This document shows, piece by piece, positions 61,837 through 64,000 of a DNA stretch of 64,000 bases. Every line of letters starts with the position of its first letter. The first letter of the stretch is position 1. The notes below the pieces were generated by a model that saw nothing but the letters and a program-made list of their open reading frames with translations, was not told the DNA's origin and did no database searches. Origin of the DNA: XN24 sp964462675 (GTDB taxonomy: Bacteria > Pseudomonadota > Gammaproteobacteria > Steroidobacterales > XN24); contig CAYWYS010000007.1 of NCBI GenBank assembly GCA_964462675.1, positions 38,364 through 102,363 on the forward strand, given 5' to 3'. A program made the position numbers and the translations under genes.

Positions 61837-63461
61837 ACGACGACAAATTAGTCGCGTGCCTAGCGAAATATTCCGATAGTCGGGAGACTATTCAGGCAGT
61901 ACGAAAAGCAATTGTCGGACTTGCAGTGGCGGGCAGGTTGGATGACAGATCCGCGAGCCAATTCGCCGACACATTGGGCGAATTCATTGGGGGTTCAGGC
62001 CACCCCTCACACACTACCGAGGCCAAAGCCAAGGGTTTAGAAAGCAAATACGAGACCACCGATCTGCCTCATCCTTCTCTAGCACCGGATCGCTTTGTCA
62101 GGCTCGGTGATATCGCCAAGATTGAGAAGGGCAAGACCGGCATCAAGCAGGCTCGCTCGGGACCTTATCCGCTGGTAGTCACGGCGAGTGACCGAGGATC
62201 CTGTGATCACTACGACTTTGATGGTGCCGCGGCCATCGTCCCGTTGGTTTCATCAACAGGACATGGGAAGGCCAGTTTGCATCGCTTGCACTATCAAGAA
62301 GGCAAGTTCGCACTGGGCAGCATCCTGGCAGCGGCTTTTCCAAAGTCGCCGGAAAGAATATCGGCCAGATTTCTATTTGAATATCTTTCGGCCTTCAAAG
62401 AGGAGCTGTTGGTATCCCAGATGATTGGGACCGCCAACGTTTCACTGACCGTAAAAAAGATCAGTGAAGTCCCGGTTCCTATCGTAAGCCGTATGGCGCA
62501 ACGTACGGTCGACGAACTCATGGCTCTCTGCGACAGCCTGGAAGCGGAGCGCGACAAGAGGGAGGCCACTCGAGATCGACTCACCACGACCAGCCTAAGT
62601 CGCCTTACTGCGCCGGACGTCGATGGGAAGCAATTCAAGGCCCATGCCGACTTCGCCATCAAGGTGCTCCCTGAGCTGACCACTCGGCCCGATCAGATCA
62701 AGTCGCTGCGGCAGACGATCCTGGATCTCGCGGTGCGGGGGAAGCTGGTTGAGCAAGATATGAGGGAGCCGCCGGCCGCCAACTTCAATGAACTCCGTGC
62801 CGATAGCTTTGAGAATCTTCCAATCAATTGGTTGGATGTTCCATTGCGGCGGTTACTCTCAGAGGACACCCGGAATGGGTATTCTCGCCGACCAGACGAT
62901 GCAGAGAACGGCATTCCGATTCTTCGGATTAGCGCTGGGACTGTTAGGCGAGACGGTATTGTGGCCGAAGAGGAGCACAAGCTGATTAGCGGAATAGACA
63001 ATGCGATGCGTGATCAGTTCGGACTTAGAAGCGGGGATCTTCTGGCGTGCCGGTTTAACGGGAACAGAGCATTCGTGGGCCGCCTTACGCTGTTTTCGGA
63101 TTATCTTGGCCTAAAGCCAATTTACCCAGACAAGCTAATTCGTGTGCGGCTTGATAGGCGAATAGTGCTACCAGATTTCATTCGAATGGCTGGCGAAAGC
63201 GGCAGCGTACGGAGCGCAATTGAGCAATTCTGCACGACCACAGTGGGGAACTGGGGCATTAGTGCAACGAACCTTAAGGAGGTGCGATTTCCTGTGCCAC
63301 CTCTCGCCGAACAGCACCGCATTGTCGCTAAGGTCAATCAGTTAAACGGAATCTGCGATAGGTTCGAGCATTTGTTGAATCTCGGACAAGACACAAAGCT
63401 CCGCCTTCTTGAGGAGTTGTTATTCGAAGCACTAGAGCCGGTGGTCATGGAGGCGGCATAA
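61833..63461 (+). CDS. hsdS: Type I specificity subunit
   Basis: A 542-residue subunit with two target-recognition domains separated and closed by conserved helices: first TRD with FVRLGDIAKIEKGKTGIKQA, the central spacer LMALCDSLEAERDKREATRD and IKSLRQTILDLAVRGKLVEQ, second TRD with GIPILRISAGTVRRDGIV and LKEVRFPVPPLAEQHRIVAK, and the C-terminal helix CDRFEHLL. GTG 61833 overlaps hsdM by 4 bases. The N-terminal helix AVRKAIVGLAVAGRL repeats the spacer motif, as expected for the pseudo-symmetric subunit. The recognition sequence cannot be predicted. Confidence 0.93.
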   Translation: MNDDKLVACLAKYSDSRETIQAVRKAIVGLAVAGRLDDRSASQFADTLGEFIGGSGHPSHTTEAKAKGLESKYETTDLPHPSLAPDRFVRLGDIAKIEKGKTGIKQARSGPYPLVVTASDRGSCDHYDFDGAAAIVPLVSSTGHGKASLHRLHYQEGKFALGSILAAAFPKSPERISARFLFEYLSAFKEELLVSQMIGTANVSLTVKKISEVPVPIVSRMAQRTVDELMALCDSLEAERDKREATRDRLTTTSLSRLTAPDVDGKQFKAHADFAIKVLPELTTRPDQIKSLRQTILDLAVRGKLVEQDMREPPAANFNELRADSFENLPINWLDVPLRRLLSEDTRNGYSRRPDDAENGIPILRISAGTVRRDGIVAEEEHKLISGIDNAMRDQFGLRSGDLLACRFNGNRAFVGRLTLFSDYLGLKPIYPDKLIRVRLDRRIVLPDFIRMAGESGSVRSAIEQFCTTTVGNWGISATNLKEVRFPVPPLAEQHRIVAKVNQLNGICDRFEHLLNLGQDTKLRLLEELLFEALEPVVMEAA

Positions 63462-63528
63462 GTCGCATCGGGGCAGCAAGAGCGCGTGCGATTGCTTACT
63501 TGTTCACACGGAACGCAAGGAAGTAGAA

Positions 63529-64000
63529 ATGTCAGCTGTTCACAAGATTACGCCAAGCAGTCCGCGGATGGCATCTCTGCTAGGGGACGTCGCTAAAGGC
63601 AATATAAAGATCCCCGTTTTTCAGCGGGAGTATGTGTGGCAAGACGACCAGATCATGAGTCTTCTGGATTCGATCTACCAAGGTTTCCCCGTCGGGTCAT
63701 TGCTGCTTTGGTCCACAAAGGAGCGCCTGAAGCATGAGCGCGACGTCGGGGGCTTCCACCTTCCGGAGACACCGGAGGACTATCCCGTTCAATATGTTCT
63801 CGACGGACAGCAGCGTCTCACGACTCTATATGGAGTCTTCAATTCCGATGCTGCGACTGCCGATCCTGAGCTCGCTGCGCGATTCGATGTGTGCTTCTTG
63901 CCGGAAACAGAGGAGTTTGTGCATCGGTCTTCCGTCGAAACGCAACCGGCGATCAACCTCCGTGCCATTCTCGACACGACGAAGTTGTTGCCCGAGCTAG
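63529..64000 (+). CDS. DUF262/GmrSD-like protein, 3' partial
   Basis: From ATG 63529 (AAGGAAG site) the frame stays open to the window edge: IPVFQREYVWQDDQIMSLLD, SIYQGFPVGSLLLWSTKERL, QYVLDGQQRLTTLYGVF. FQRxYVW and DGQQR(L)T are the signature of the DUF262 (ParB-like nucleotidase) domain of GmrS/BrxU-type enzymes that restrict modified phage DNA. The HNH/DUF1524 part would be beyond the edge. It follows hsdS after 67 bases on the same strand. Confidence 0.85.
   Translation, partial: MSAVHKITPSSPRMASLLGDVAKGNIKIPVFQREYVWQDDQIMSLLDSIYQGFPVGSLLLWSTKERLKHERDVGGFHLPETPEDYPVQYVLDGQQRLTTLYGVFNSDAATADPELAARFDVCFLPETEEFVHRSSVETQPAINLRAILDTTKLLPEL

Noticed and set aside
1..64000. tRNA, rRNA or CRISPR arrays
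   Set aside because: No tRNA-like T-arm with matching acceptor stems, no rRNA sequence and no regularly spaced repeats were seen on either strand.

Overview
The window comes from a GC-rich proteobacterial chromosome, most likely a gammaproteobacterium of the Xanthomonadales/Chromatiales kind. The clues are RstAB-like two-component genes, an Ax21-like outer-membrane relic, a PEP-CTERM relic, RND efflux genes, an RbbA-type transporter and a type I restriction operon. No tRNA, rRNA, CRISPR array or intact insertion sequence was found. The window is largely accessory DNA: many short modules separated by decayed genes.

Region by region. 1-11 kb: broken TIR/TPR gene, RHH-Doc toxin-antitoxin pair, EamA transporter, a translationally coupled metallopeptidase/ATP-grasp pair, a TolB-TPR membrane protein with an in-frame stop, a SnoaL-like protein, a nucleotidyltransferase/CopG pair, a decayed lipoprotein gene, a GNAT and an AAA_14/DUF4143 ATPase. 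11-19 kb: secreted amidohydrolase, a 908-residue winged-helix/protein-kinase/TM/TPR fusion, two small envelope genes, sigma-factor and rhodanese relics, two secreted proteins. 19.4-26.7 kb: RstA/RstB-like system with matching RstA boxes, followed by a di-haem peroxidase and a MacAB/DevBCA-like exporter. 26.6-29.6 kb: collapsed IS21 element, HigB/HigA, Fic protein. 29.6-37 kb: TetR-controlled RND efflux cassette carrying an enoyl-CoA hydratase gene. 37-38.5 kb: internally deleted IS4 and IS256 transposases. 38.8-44.9 kb: HlyD-RbbA-YhhJ exporter plus LpxR-like lipid A deacylase. 44.8-49.2 kb: asparaginase and PEP-CTERM relics, dispersed repeats, a ParE-like toxin-antitoxin pair, an IS21 relic and a small outer-membrane protein.

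49.4-64 kb is a defence island: zinc-ribbon protein, an operon of an unknown protein, a GIY-YIG protein and two damaged nuclease-like genes; a DUF4011-helicase-nuclease-DUF3320 protein of the single-gene Hhe type; a type I system (hsdR, a possible glycosylase-like insert, hsdM, hsdS); and the start of a DUF262/GmrSD-like gene that leaves the window.

The most interesting signals are: a 37-nt element shared by the upstream regions of the Hhe-like helicase and hsdR; the winged-helix kinase fusion with an 11-bp-phased direct repeat upstream of its gene; the extra protein inside the type I operon; a nuclease relic whose catalytic Glu codon is a stop; and paired palindromes tying the TetR regulator to its efflux operon. 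A recurring theme is genes that lost their middle but kept both ends.
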